DNA from: Bubalus kerabau
Lineage: Eukaryota; Chordata; Mammalia; Artiodactyla; Bovidae
Assembly (NCBI RefSeq): GCF_029407905.1
Contig: NW_026577882.1
Coordinates: 1-64,000 of the forward strand
Length of the DNA: 64,000 bases
Direction of reading: 5' to 3'
Shown: positions 1 through 12,209 of the stretch, piece after piece
Layout: every line of letters starts with the position of its first letter
How positions within the stretch are numbered: the first letter of the stretch is position 1
Position numbers and translations under genes: made by a program
The notes under the pieces: generated by a model
What the model saw: only the letters and a program-made list of their open reading frames with translations
Database searches by the model: none
What the model was told of the DNA's origin: nothing

Positions 1-2026
1 CTACGCTTGTGTCCAGGACCTAGTGTTCCACTACTGGGCCGACAGGGATCTCAGGGTTGCATTCTCGACTCACCCGGAGATTCAGGCCTCGTCTTGAGGG
101 GAGAAAAAGGACTCCACTCTCCTGTCGATTCGCGACGGGTATCTCTTGGAGCCCACTGCGTGGCGTAAAGGGAGTGAAGCCTCCTATGGAGTTTGGAGAG
201 ATGACTCGGGATTGTTTTCCTGGCCATGCAGGAAAAAAGGCCCTCATCTCGCGATGACGGGGGCGTCTCGTGGGTTTTCTCCAGCTGCGGCGCCAGTATC
301 AGATTTCTCACGAGGTACGACAGGGAACTCAGAGAGCCTCTCATGTGGTGCTAGGGACGTCAGGTCTCCGTGCATGTGGTGAAGGGGAGTGCGTGATTGC
401 TCTCGAGTCATAGTAGGCGAATTGGGCCTCAAGACGCATTGAAGAAGGACTCTCGAGGTCTTTCTCGGGTTGCGGCAGGGAAGCCTGGGTTCCCTCGACT
501 TGTGTCGGTGACCTCAGGCAACTTCTCAGGGTGCCTCTGAGAAGTCAGGGACACTGTGGATTTGGGAGGGGCCTTTCGTTACTCAACTGGGTTTGGTGCA
601 ATCGAAGAGGGCCTCATCTCGAATGGAGGCAAGAACCTCAGGGGTCCTCTCCATTTCTGACTCGGGTCGCAGAGTACCTGCCGAGTATGGACAAGAGAGT
701 CACGCCTCGTCTTCTGTGGAGGAATGGATCTCCGCTTGCCTTTCGAGTTGTTCACGGAGTGACAGGCCACTTGTTGAGCTGTGTGTGGAACCTGCGGGTT
801 TTTCCAGACGATGCACAGGGGTGTCAGTGCCCCTTCGTGTTGTGCCTTCATCCACAGGGTTGCCTTCAAAGAGGTGTCCGGGCATCGGGTTCTTTTCAAG
901 AGTGTACCAGAAAATTGGGGTCTTTCAGCATGTGGTACCACCCACGAGGCTATGTCTCGAATTTCCTCGGGAGACCGGCCTCATCCTGAGGTTCGCCGGG
1001 AAGGTAGGGAACCCCTTGCAGACAAAGCAGGGGAATCGATCCACCGGTCACGATCAGAAGGGGAGAAGGGGCTCAGATGAAGTGGTGCCGGGAACCTCGG
1101 TGGTCCCCTCGAGTGAGACCGGTATGTCACGGCACTTTTGAGGTCGCATCAAGGGTGCCAAGTACAGTTTCGCACTTCAAGACGGAACGTGGGAATTCTC
1201 TGGAGATGCTGTAGCGGGCAAGGGCCTCATATTGCGATGACGAGGGAAACACGTGGTTTTTCTCGAGATGCGGCGGGATTCTCGAGTTACGACGGGGAAT
1301 TCAGGCTTCCTCTTGTGTTGGCCCAGGAAGACCAATCTTCCATTCAACTTGTCACAGAGAGCTGTGGGTTGCTCTCGAGTCACTTCAGGGCAAAGAGTCC
1401 TCATCTAGGCTTGGGTCCAGGACGTAGTGTTCCTCTCCAGGGGCAACAGGGATATCGGGGTCGCATTCCAGTCTCACCTGGTGGGTCACGCCTCGTTTCG
1501 ACTGGAAGCAAAGGACTCCACTATCCTCTCGAGTCGGGACGCGTAACTCTTGGAGCCCAATGAGTGGCCTAAAGGGAGTCAAGCGTCCTGTGTAGCTTGG
1601 ACAGAAGGTTCATGCTTGATCTGCATACCATTCAGTTAAAGATGGCCCTCCTCTCGTGATGACGGGAGCATCTCATGGGTTTTCTCGAGCTGCGGCGTCA
1701 GTGTGGGGTTTCTCACGAGATATGATGGGGAGCTCAGGGAGCCTCTCGTGTGGCGCCAGAGAAGTCAGGCCTCCATGCGTGTGGCCAGGCAGATCGCGTC
1801 ATTGCTCTGGAGTCATGGGAGGGACTAGGGCCTCAAGACGCATTTAAGAAGGACTCTCGAGGTCTTTGTTGGGTAGGGGCGGAAACACTTATTTCCCTCG
1901 ACCTCTACCGGGGACCTTAGGGAACTTCCCAGGTGCCTCTGAGAGGTGAGGGATACTGAGGAGTTAGAGGGGCCTCTCGGGACTCGACTAGGTTTGACGA
2001 AATGAAAGAGGGCCTCATCTCGATTG

Positions 2027-4947
2027 GAGGCAGGAACCTCAGGCTTCCTCTCCATTTCTGACTCCGACCGCAGGGTCCCTGCAGGGTTGGGACAGGAGAG
2101 TCAGGCCTCGTCTTGTCTGAGTAATGGAACTCTGCTTGCCTCTTGAGTCGTTCAGTGGGTTTCAGGCCCCTTGTCGAGCTGTGTGTGGAACCTGCGGGTG
2201 TTTCCAGAAGATGCACAGGGGTGTCATTGCCCCTTCATTTTGTGCCTTCCCCCACAGGGTTGCCTTCAAAGAGGTGTCCGGGCATCGGGTTCATTTCAAG
2301 AGCGGACCAGGAAATCGGGGTCGTTCGGCATGTGGCAGCACCCACGTGGCTCATCTCGAATTTCCTCGTGAGACCAGCATCATCCTGAGGTGCGCCGGGA
2401 AGGCCGGGAACACCTTCCACACAAAGAAGGGGAATCGACTCTCCTGTCGTGATCAGGTGGGGAGATGGGGCTCAGATGAAGTGGGGCCGGGACTCTAGGT
2501 GTTCCACTCGAGGGAACCCGGCATTTCAGGGAACTTTAGGGGTCGCAACAAGGGAGCCAAGTACCGTTTCCCACTTCAGGACGGAACATGTGACTTCCCT
2601 GGGGACGCTGTAGCGGGCAAGGGCCTCATTCTGTGAAGACGTTGGAACCACGTCGTTTTTCTTGAGTTGAGTCTGGATTCTCGAAAACGACGGGGATTTC
2701 AGGCTTCCTCTTGGGTTGGCCCTGGGAAGCCCAATCTTCCCCTGGAGTTGCGAGGGAAAGCTGGGGGTTCTGCTCGAGTCACTACAGGGCCAAAGAGACC
2801 TCATCGAGGCGTGTGTCCAGGACCTAATATTCCTCTCAAGGGAAGACAGGGATCTCGGGTTTCCATTCCAGACTCCCCCAGGGAGTCAGGCCTCGCCTCG
2901 AGGGGAAGCAGAGGACTCCGCTTTCCTCTCAAGTCGCGACACGGATCTCTTGGAGCCCAATGAGTGGACTCAAGGGTGTCGAGCCTCCTCTTCAGTTTGG
3001 AGAGAGGACTCGGGATTGCTCTCCAGGCCAGGCAGGAAAAGAAGGCCCTCATCTAGCGATGACGGGGGCGTCTCATGGGTTTCCTCAGGCTGCGGCTCCC
3101 ATGGGGGTTTTCTCACGAGGCACGACGAGGACCTCAGGGAGCCTCTCGTGCGGTGCCAGGGAACTCATGTCTCCATGCGCATGGCGAGGGGAAGCTGGTC
3201 ATCACTCTCGAGTCATGGGAAGTGACTAGGGCCTCAAGACGCGTTGAAGAAGGACTCTCGAGGTCTTTCTCGGGTGGCGGCGGGAAACCCTCGTTTCCCT
3301 CGACTTCTGCAGGGGACTATAGGGAACTTCCCATGGTGACTCTGAGAGGTGAGGGATGCTGTGGAGTTGGCAGGGCCTCTCGGGACTCTGCTGGGTTCGG
3401 CGCAATGGAAGAGGGCCTCATCTCGAGGGGAGGCAGGAACCTCAGGCTTCCTCTCCGATTCTGACTCCGACTGCACGGTCCCTGCAGTGTTGGGACAGGA
3501 GAGTCATGCCTCGTCTTGTCTGAGGAATGGAATTCTGGTTGCCTCTCGAGTTGTTCCGGGAGTCTCAGGCCCCTTGTCGAGCTGTGTGTAGACCCTGCGG
3601 GTTTTTCCGGATGATGCACGGGGGTGTCAGTGCCCCTTCGTGTTGTGCCTTCACTCACAGGGTTGCCTTCGAAGAGGTGTCCGGGCATCGGGTTCTTATC
3701 AAGAGCGGACCGGATAATCGGGGTCGTTCGGCACGTGGCACCTCACACATGGCTAGTCTCGAATTTCCTCCTGAGACCGGCCTCATCCTGAGGTGCACCA
3801 GGAAGGCCGGGAACCCCTTCCAGAGAAAGCAGGGGAATCGACTCTCCTGTCGCGATCAGGAGGGGAGAAGGGGCTCAGATGAAGTGGTGCCGGGACCCTC
3901 GGTGTTCCCCTCGAGGCACCCAGCGTGTCGGCGAACTTTTGCGGTCTCATCAAGGGTGTCAAGTACCGTTTCACACTTAAGGACGGAACATGGGACTTCC
4001 CTGGAGACGCCGGGAATTTCGGTCTTCCCCTGGAGTGAGACCGGTATGTTGGGGAACTTTGGGGTCGCATCAAGGGTGCCAAGTAGCATTTCGAACTTTA
4101 AGATGGAACGTGGGACTTCTCTTGAGACTCTAGCTGGCAAGGGCCTCATATTGCAATGAAGGGGGAACCACATGGTTTTTAAGACTTGAGGCTGAATTCT
4201 CGAATTACGATGGGAAATTCAGACTTCCTCTTGTGTTGACCGTGGGAAGACCAATCTTCCATTCAAATTGTGAGGGAGAGATGGAGGTTGCTCTCGAGTC
4301 ACTGTAGGGCAAAATAGACCTCATCTAGGCTTGTGTCTAGGACATAATGTTCCACTCCAGGGGCGACAGGGATCTCGGGGTTGCATTCCAAACTCACCCG
4401 GGGAGTCAGGCCTCGTCTCCAGGGAAGCAAAGGACTCCGCTCTCCTCTCGAGTCGCACCGGGTATTTCTTGGACCCAACTGAGTGGCCTAAAGGGAGTCA
4501 ATCCTCCTGTGAAGTTTGGAGAGAGGACCAGGGATTGCTCTCCAGGTCAGGCAGGAAAAGAAGGCCCCCATCTCTCCTTGACGGGGGCATCTTGTGGTTT
4601 TTCTCGAACTGCGGCGCCACTCTGTGTTTTCTCACGAGGTACGATGGGGTACTCAGGGAGCCTCTTGTGTGGTACTAGGGAAGTCAGTTTTCCTGCTTGT
4701 GGCAAGGGGAGCGCGTCCTTGCTCTGGAGTCATGGTAGGGGAATCGGGCATCAAGAGACGTTGAAAAAGGACTCTCCAAGTCTTTCTCGGGTTACTTCAG
4801 GAAACTCTGGGTTCCCTCGACTTGTGCCAGTGACCTCAGGTAGCTTCTCAGGGAGCCTCTGAGAATTCAGGGATACTGTGGTGTTGGGAGGGGCCTCTCG
4901 GGACACCACTGAGTTTGGTTCAATGGAAGAGGGCCTCTTCTCTAGTT
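2027..4947 (+). repeat. Satellite dimer, copy 1 of a 2,921-bp tandem duplication
   Basis: Two monomers, one about 1.40 kb and one about 1.52 kb, form a unit repeated immediately downstream at exactly +2921 with no indel seen. Substitutions I noted between the copies are about half a dozen (for example 2811 G versus 5732 A, 4102 C versus 7023 T, 4565 G versus 7486 A). The crossover lies within the shared phrase starting at the GAGGCAGGAACC motif, so the exact ends are ambiguous by tens of bases. Confidence 0.85.
3890..4127 (+). repeat. Internal tandem duplication of about 118 bp within a satellite monomer
   Basis: The stretch starting CCGGGACCCTCGGTGTTCCC at 3890-4009 is followed by a diverged second copy at 4010 to about 4127, starting CCGGGAATTTCGGTCTTCCC. 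Canonical monomers carry this stretch once. This accounts for the 1.52-kb monomer length. Confidence 0.8.
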
Positions 4948-7868
4948 GAGGCAGGAACCTCAGGCTTCCTCTCCATTTCTGACTCCGACCGCAGGGTCCC
5001 TGCAGGGTTGGGACAGGAGAGTCAGGCCTCGTCTTGTCTGAGTAATGGAACTCTGCTTGCCTCTTGAGTCGTTCAGTGGGTTTCAGGCCCCTTGTCGAGC
5101 TGTGTGTGGAACCTGCGGGTGTTTCCAGAAGATGCACAGGGGTGTCATTGCCCCTTCATTTTGTGCCTTCCCCCACAGGGTTGCCTTCAAAGAGGTGTCC
5201 GGGCATCGGGTTCATTTCAAGAGCGGACCAGGAAATCGGGGTCGTTCGGCATGTGGCAGCACCCACGTGGCTCATCTCGAATTTCCTCGTGAGACCAGCA
5301 TCATCCTGAGGTGCGCCGGGAAGGCCGGGAACACCTTCCACACAAAGAAGGGGAATCGACTCTCCTGTCGTGATCAGGTGGGGAGATGGGGCTCAGATGA
5401 AGTGGGGCCGGGACTCTAGGTGTTCCACTCGAGGGAACCCGGCATTTCAGGGAACTTTAGGGGTCGCAACAAGGGAGCCAAGTACCGTTTCCCACTTCAG
5501 GACGGAACATGTGACTTCCCTGGGGACGCTGTAGCGGGCAAGGGCCTCATTCTGTGAAGACGTTGGAACCACGTCGTTTTTCTTGAGTTGAGTCTGGATT
5601 CTCGAAAACGACGGGGATTTCAGGCTTCCTCTTGGGTTGGCCCTGGGAAGCCCAATCTTCCCCTGGAGTTGCGAGGGAAAGCTGGGGGTTCTGCTCGAGT
5701 CACTACAGGGCCAAAGAGACCTCATCAAGGCGTGTGTCCAGGACCTAATATTCCTCTCAAGGGAAGACAGGGATCTCGGGTTTCCATTCCAGACTCCCCC
5801 AGGGAGTCAGGCCTCGCCTCGAGGGGAAGCAGAGGACTCCGCTTTCCTCTCAAGTCGCGACACGGATCTCTTGGAGCCCAATGAGTGGACTCAAGGGTGT
5901 CGAGCCTCCTCTTCAGTTTGGAGAGAGGACTCGGGATTGCTCTCCAGGCCAGGCAGGAAAAGAAGGCCCTCATCTAGCGATGACGGGGGCGTCTCATGGG
6001 TTTCCTCAGGCTGCGGCTCCCATGGGGGTTTTCTCACGAGGCACGACGAGGACCTCAGGGAGCCTCTCGTGCGGTGCCAGGGAACTCATGTCTCCATGCG
6101 CATGGCGAGGGGAAGCTGGTCATCACTCTCGAGTCATGGGAAGTGACTAGGGCCTCAAGACGCGTTGAAGAAGGACTCTCGAGGTCTTTCTCGGGTGGCG
6201 GCGGGAAACCCTCGTTTCCCTCGACTTCTGCAGGGGACTATAGGGAACTTCCCATGGTGACTCTGAGAGGTGAGGGATGCTGTGGAGTTGGCAGGGCCTC
6301 TCGGGACTCTGCTGGGTTCGGCGCAATGGAAGAGGGCCTCATCTCGAGGGGAGGCAGGAACCTCAGGCTTCCTCTCCGATTCTGACTCCGACTGCACGGT
6401 CCCTGCAGTGTTGGGACAGGAGAGTCATGCCTCGTCTTGTCTGAGGAATGGAATTCTGGTTGCCTCTCGAGTTGTTCCGGGAGTCTCAGGCCCCTTGTCG
6501 AGCTGTGTGTAGACCCTGCGGGTTTTTCCGGATGATGCACGGGGGTGTCAGTGCCCCTTCGTGTTGTGCCTTCACTCACAGGGTTGCCTTCGAAGAGGTG
6601 TCCGGGCATCGGGTTCTTATCAAGAGCGGACCGGATAATCGGGGTCGTTCGGCACGTGGCACCTCACACATGGCTAGTCTCGAATTTCCTCCTGAGACCG
6701 GCCTCATCCTGAGGTGCACCAGGAAGGCCGGGAACCCCTTCCAGAGAAAGCAGGGGAATCGACTCTCCTGTCGCGATCAGGAGGGGAGAAGGGGCTCAGA
6801 TGAAGTGGTGCCGGGACCCTCGGTGTTCCCCTCGAGGCACCCAGCGTGTCGGCGAACTTTTGCGGTCTCATCAAGGGTGTCAAGTACCGTTTCACACTTA
6901 AGGACGGAACATGGGACTTCCCTGGAGACGCCGGGAATTTCGGTCTTCCCCTGGAGTGAGACCGGTATGTTGGGGAACTTTGGGGTCGCATCAAGGGTGC
7001 CAAGTAGCATTTTGAACTTTAAGATGGAACGTGGGACTTCTCTTGAGACTCTAGCTGGCAAGGGCCTCATATTGCAATGAAGGGGGAACCACATGGTTTT
7101 TAAGACTTGAGGCTGAATTCTCGAATTACGATGGGAAATTCAGACTTCCTCTTGTGTTGACCGTGGGAAGACCAATCTTCCATTCAAATTGTGAGGGAGA
7201 GATGGAGGTTGCTCTCGAGTCACTGTAGGGCAAAATAGACCTCATCTAGGCTTGTGTCTAGGACATAATGTTCCACTCCAGGGGCGACAGGGATCTCGGG
7301 GTTGCATTCCAAACTCACCCGGGGAGTCAGGCCTCGTCTCCAGGGAAGCAAAGGACTCCGCTCTCCTCTCGAGTCGCACCGGGTATTTCTTGGACCCAAC
7401 TGAGTGGCCTAAAGGGAGTCAATCCTCCTGTGAAGTTTGGAGAGAGGACCAGGGATTGCTCTCCAGGTCAGGCAGGAAAAGAAGACCCCCATCTCTCCTT
7501 GACGGGGGCATCTTGTGGTTTTTCTCGAACTGCAGCGCCACTGTGTGTTTTCTCACGAGGTACGATGGGGTACTCAGGGAGCCTCTTGTGTGGTACTAGG
7601 GAAGTCAGTTTTCCTGCTTGTGGCAAGGAGAGCGCGTCCTTGCTCTGGAGTCATGGTAGGGGAATCGGGCATCAAGAGACGTTGAAAAAGGACTCTCCAA
7701 GTCTTTCTCGGGTTACTTCAGGAAACTCTGGGTTCCCTCGACTTGTGCCAGTGACCTCAGGTAGCTTCTCAGGGAGCCTCTGAGAATTCAGGGATACTGT
7801 GGTGTTGGGAGGGGCCTCTCGGGACACCACTGAGTTTGGTTCAATGGAAGAGGGCCTCTTCTCTAGTT
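4948..7868 (+). repeat. Satellite dimer, copy 2 of a 2,921-bp tandem duplication
   Basis: Near-identical to the preceding dimer, at about 99.8 percent by eye. Similarity drops at about 7908, where the third copy of the boundary phrase continues into a different monomer variant. The same dimer type occurs once, more diverged, at about 42661-45540. Confidence 0.85.
6811..7048 (+). repeat. Internal 118-bp duplication, second occurrence
   Basis: Same structure as at 3890-4127, carried along in the second dimer copy. The two halves start at 6811 and 6931. Confidence 0.8.
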
Positions 7869-10640
7869 GAGGCAGGAACCTCAGGCTTCCTCTCCATTTC
7901 TGACTCCGATCGCAGGGTCCCTGAAGAGTTGGGCCAGGAGGGTAAGGCCTCGTCTTGTGTGAAGGAATGCAACTTCACTTGCCTCTCGAGTTGTTCACGG
8001 GGTGACAGTCCACATTTGGAGCTGTGAGTGGAATCGGCGGGTTTTTCCAGATGATGCATGGGGATGTCAGTGTCCCTTCGTGTTGTGCCTTCATCCACAG
8101 GGTTGCCTTCGAAGAGATGTCCGGGCGTCAGGTTCTTATCTAGAGTGCACCGGGAATTCGGGATCTTTCAGCATATGGCACCAACCATGAGGCTACTTTT
8201 CGAATTTCCTCATGAGACCGGCCTCATCCAGAGGTTCGCGGGGAACGTCGGGAACCCCTTGCAGACAAAGCATGGGAGTCGACCCTCCTGTCGCGATCAG
8301 GAGATGTGAAGGGGCTCACAGGAAGTGGTGCCGTGAACTTTGGTGTTTCCCTCGAGTGAGACCGGTATGTCAGGGAACTTTGGGGGTCGCATCAAGGGTG
8401 CCAAGTACCGTTTTGTACTTCAGGATGGAACGTGGGACTTCTCTTGATACGCTGTAGCGGCCAAGGGCCTCATCTTGCGATGACGGGGGAGCCACGTGGT
8501 TTTTCTCGAGTTGCGGCGGGATTCTCGAGTTACGACGGGGATTTCAGGCTTCCTCTTGTGTTGGGCCAGGGAAGTCCAATCATCCATTCGAGTTGCAACC
8601 GAGAGCTGGGGGTTGCGCTCGAGTCACTGCAGGGCAAAGGAGACCTCATCTAGGCTTGTGCCCAGGACCTAATGTTCCTCTCCAAGGGCCACAGGGATCT
8701 CAGGTTTGCATTCCAGACTCACCCAGGGAGTCAGGCCTCGTGTCGAAGGGAAGCAAAGGACTCTGCTCTCCTTTCGAGTCGCGACGGGCACCTCTTGGAG
8801 CCCACTTTGTGGCCTAAAGGGAGTCAAGCCTCCTGTGAAGTTTGGAGAGAGGACTTGGGACTGCTCTCCAGGCCATGCAGGAAAAGATGGCCCTCATCTC
8901 GCGATGACGGAGGGGTCTTGTGGGTTTTCTCGAGCTGCGGAGCCAGTGTGGGGTTTCACACGAGGTACGTCAGGGAGCTCAGGGAGCCTCTCATGTGGCG
9001 CCAGGGAAGTCAGGTCTCCATGTGCGTGGCGAGGGGGAGCGGGTTATTGCTCTCGAGCCATGGTAGGGGAATCTGACCTCAAGACGCATTGAAGAAGGAC
9101 TCTCGAGGTCTTTCTTTGATTGTGGCAGGAAACCCTTATTTCCCTCGACGTTTGCCGGTGGCCTCAAGGAGCTTATCAGAATGCCTATGAGAAGTCAGGG
9201 ATACTGTGGAGATGGGAGTGGCCTCTCGGGACTCCACTGGGTTTGTTTTAATGGAAGAGGGCCTCATCTCGGGTTGAGGCAGGAACCTCAGGTTTCCTCT
9301 CCATTTCTGACTCAGATCGAAGCGTGCCTGCAGAGTTGGGATTGGATACTCAGGCCTCGTCTTGTCTGAGGAAGGGAACTCCGCTTGCCTCTCTCGTTGT
9401 TTAAGGGGTGACAGGCCAGTTGTGGAGCTGTATGTGGATCCTGTGGGATTTTCCGGACGATGAACAGGGTTGCCAGTGCCCCCTCGTGTAGTGCCTTCAT
9501 CCACAGGGTTGCCTTAGAAGAGGTGTCCGGGCATCGGGTTCTTATCAAGAGCAAGACCGAGAAATCATGGTCTTTCGGCACGTGGCACCAACACGAGGCT
9601 ACGTCTCGAATTTCTTCGTGAGACTGGCCTCATCCTGAGGTGCGCCATGAAGGTCGGGAACCCCTTCTAGACAAAGCAGGGGGATCGACCTTCCTGTCGT
9701 GATCAGGAGCGGAGAAGGGGCTCAAATGAAGTGGTGCCAGGAACTTCGGTGTTCCCTTGGAGTGAGACCGGTATATTGGGGAACTTTTGGGGTCGCATCA
9801 AGGGTGCCAAGTAGCATTTCGAACTTTATGACGAAACATGGGACTTCTCTTGAGACTCTGTAGCGGGCAAAGGCCTCATATTGCGATGAATGGGGAACCA
9901 CGTGGTTTTTAAGAGTTGCGGCGGGATTCTCGAGTTACAACGGGAAATTCAGACTTCCTCTTGTGTTGGCCCAGTGAAGACCAATCTTCCATTCGAATTG
10001 CGAGGGAGAGATGGGTGTTGCTCTCGAGTCACTGTAGGGCAAAATAGACCTCATCTAGGCTTTTGTCCAGGACATAATGTTCCTCTCCAGGGGCAACAGG
10101 GATCTCGGGGTTGCATTCCAGACTCACCCGAGGTAAGGCCTCATCTCGAGGGGAAACAAAGTACTCTGCTCTCCTCTCAAGTCGCGACAGGTATCTCTTG
10201 AAGCCCATTGAGTGGCCTAAAGGGAGTAAAGCCTCCTGTGAAGTTTGGAGAAAGGACCAGGGATTGCTCTCCAGGTCAGGCAGGAAAAGAAGTCCCCAAT
10301 CTCGCGATGACGGTGGCATCTCGTGGGTTTTCCCGAGCTGCGGCACCAGTGTGGGATTTCTCACGAGGTATGACGGGGAGCTCAGGGAGCCTCTCATGTG
10401 GCGCCAGTGAAGTCAGGTGTCCATGCACATGGCGAGGGGGAGCGTGTCATTGCTCTCGAGTCATGGTAGGGGAATCCGGCCTCAAGACGCGTTGAAGACG
10501 GACTCTTGAGGTCTTTCTCGGGTTGCGGCAGGAGACCCTGTGTTCCCTCGACTTGTGCCGGTGACCTCAGGGAGTTGCTCAGGGTGCCTCTGAGAAGACA
10601 CTGATACTGTGGTGTTGGGAGGGGCCTCTCGGGACTCCAC
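7869..10640 (+). repeat. Satellite block duplicated at about 45541-48270
   Basis: Two canonical-length monomers whose diagnostic variants recur at an offset of about 37672, with only a few percent difference. Shared oddities include a GAAGAGATGTCC variant and the AAATTCAGACTTCC landmark. The right-hand copy has a small deletion near 47988, opposite about 10317-10328. Confidence 0.75.
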
Positions 10641-10656
10641 TGCGTTTGGTGCAATG

Positions 10657-10662
10657 GAAGAT
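10657..10662 (+). repeat. Target site duplication, left side of provirus
   Basis: The sequence here is GAAGAT. The bases right after the 3' LTR (17563-17568) are GAAGAG, and the empty site in sister monomers reads GGAAGAGGGCC, so one copy carries a G-to-T change. A 6-bp duplication is typical of betaretrovirus-like integrations. Confidence 0.85.
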
Positions 10663-11965
10663 TGCCGGGAGCCAGCGAGAGACATTCCACTCGTGACAAA
10701 TGTCATGAGGAAAGAGTCTCGGCATACGCAAAGGCGGGATCGAGCCTCCGGGAGTTCCCCCGTATATTCTTCAGCATCTACCCCCAAAAACCAAAGTCTG
10801 CCTTTTTTATGGCTTTGTTCTCTCACCTCTGACATTACTGGGGATGTCCCCTACCACCATCTCACTCTCTCTGTCAAAGAGCTAACTTACAGCTCCAACT
10901 AATAATGTTCCTGGGCAATTAGTAGTGTTTAAATCCAAACCCCTCAGATGGTTTTCTAACTCGCCTGACAAGTTTACCCGGTCTTCTACAGCTATGCATA
11001 CGATTGTGTACAGTCTCCCAGCCTCGAGACGCACGGGAAGTTTAAGATATTCAAATAGCTTAGAGCCTCTCAGAGAGTTAGAAACTGTCAGAATAAAACT
11101 AGTAAAAGATTTCATTGATGAACCAATCCTTTTTGCCAAGTTTCCACATCCCCTGAATTGTATCCTTGAATGTGTGTTAATTAATATAGTTGGTATGTAG
11201 AAAAAATAAGTACTGGCCTTGATGTTAGTAACTTTAGACCCTTAAGGTAATAAATTCTTTTCTTTGTTGTAAACCCATTACACATCCTCCCTATAGGAAT
11301 GCAATTTTATCTTTGAAAGATGGCGCCAAACCTTAAACAATTACTCTTAGAGAAAATAACTCTTATGGTTGATAAGTCTTTGTCAAGAGTCATAAAATGT
11401 TAATAGGTCTTCTGGCCAGAAGATGATGTAAATCATCTAAACCATTTTAATACGATAAATCTGCAGAAAAGAAACCCTGGTTTTTGATAAGGATTAAAGA
11501 CTGCTGACTTTGCATCCCCTATTATCCTCTATGTGTAACTTAGGGTATTAAAACCTGTGTTGAAAATAAAGTTACGGGCCTTGCTCACCAACGCTTGGTC
11601 TCCCCATGTCATTATTCCCCTCAATTTTCAGATGAGTGTCCATCTGGAGCGCGGATATCCTCTGCGACCATTTATTTGCCTGGGCTTCGAAGACCTACTC
11701 GATAAGGTGTCTAAGGTGGGGCAACTTCCTCTATTCTAGAGGGCACTTGCAGCCTCCGTGGTCAGAGCTAACCTGGTGTCATGGGTTATATTGATTTTCC
11801 GCGTAAACCAAGCTACTCAGCTGCTTTTCTCCACTGAATTTTCCTACTGAGCTATCCTCATTCTATTACTCTTTATATCTTTGATGAATAAATAAATATA
11901 TAAATAGGTCGCCTACTCCATCTTCCCTTCAAATACCCTGGATCAGCTGGGGCTGGACCTCTGCA
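10663..11965 (+). repeat. 5' LTR of the provirus (1,303 bp)
   Basis: Starts TGCCGGGAGCC and ends CTCTGCA just before the primer site. It aligns end to end with 16262-17562. The likely TATA element has decayed to TATTAAAA (11546-11553), while a polyadenylation signal AATAAA remains at 11565-11570. An open frame of 91 codons (10925-11200) is also present in the 3' LTR. Confidence 0.92.
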
Positions 11966-11967
11966 GG

Positions 11968-11985
11968 TGGCGCCCGAGACAGGCA
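11968..11985 (+). other. Primer binding site, tRNA-Lys3-like
   Basis: TGGCGCCCGAGACAGGCA lies two bases after the 5' LTR. It matches the lysine-3 tRNA 3' end used by many betaretroviruses and lentiviruses, apart from an extra G and minor changes. Confidence 0.8.
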
Positions 11986-12209
11986 TTTCGAAGGTAAATC
12001 CCCAACCCCATTCCCCCAGTGTTCAGTTTTCGGGACAGATAGGATCCCACTTAGGGGGCTGCAGATCCCCCTGTAGAATAGACAGGGCGAGAGGAGTGGG
12101 AAGTGTTGAAGAGTTAGAGAGAAAAAACGGTTTCTAAAAAGGCTGACAAAAAGGGCCTAATCTTTAGATAGCTAAAAGCAAAATCTTTTACTATCCTTAA
12201 TTTTCTGAC

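Larger units (their letters stand above)
1..10662 (+). repeat. Satellite I (bovine 1.715/1.711 type) array, segment 1
   Basis: Head-to-tail units of about 1.40 kb. The landmark equivalent to the EcoRI site GAATTC falls at 1297, 2695, 4215, 5616, 7136, 8540 and 9945, giving steps of 1398, 1520, 1401, 1520, 1404 and 1405. Only the first is an intact GAATTC. Each unit repeats short related phrases (CTCGAGT, CAGGCCTCGTCT, TCAGGGAGC), as expected for the bovine 1.715 family, whose 1402-bp monomer is known to be built from diverged 31-bp subrepeats. The family name is from memory. The array runs off the left edge and is cut by the provirus at 10663. No gene is supported here. Confidence 0.88.

Noticed and set aside
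1280..1370. CENP-B-box-like sequence (TTCG....GCGAGGGA after the EcoRI landmark)
   Set aside because: It misses at least two of the required bases of the CENP-B box, so no binding site is claimed.
1..10662. Regular spacing suggestive of a CRISPR or phase-repeat array
   Set aside because: The unit is 1.4 kb with diverged short subrepeats and eukaryotic mobile elements inside. This is satellite DNA.
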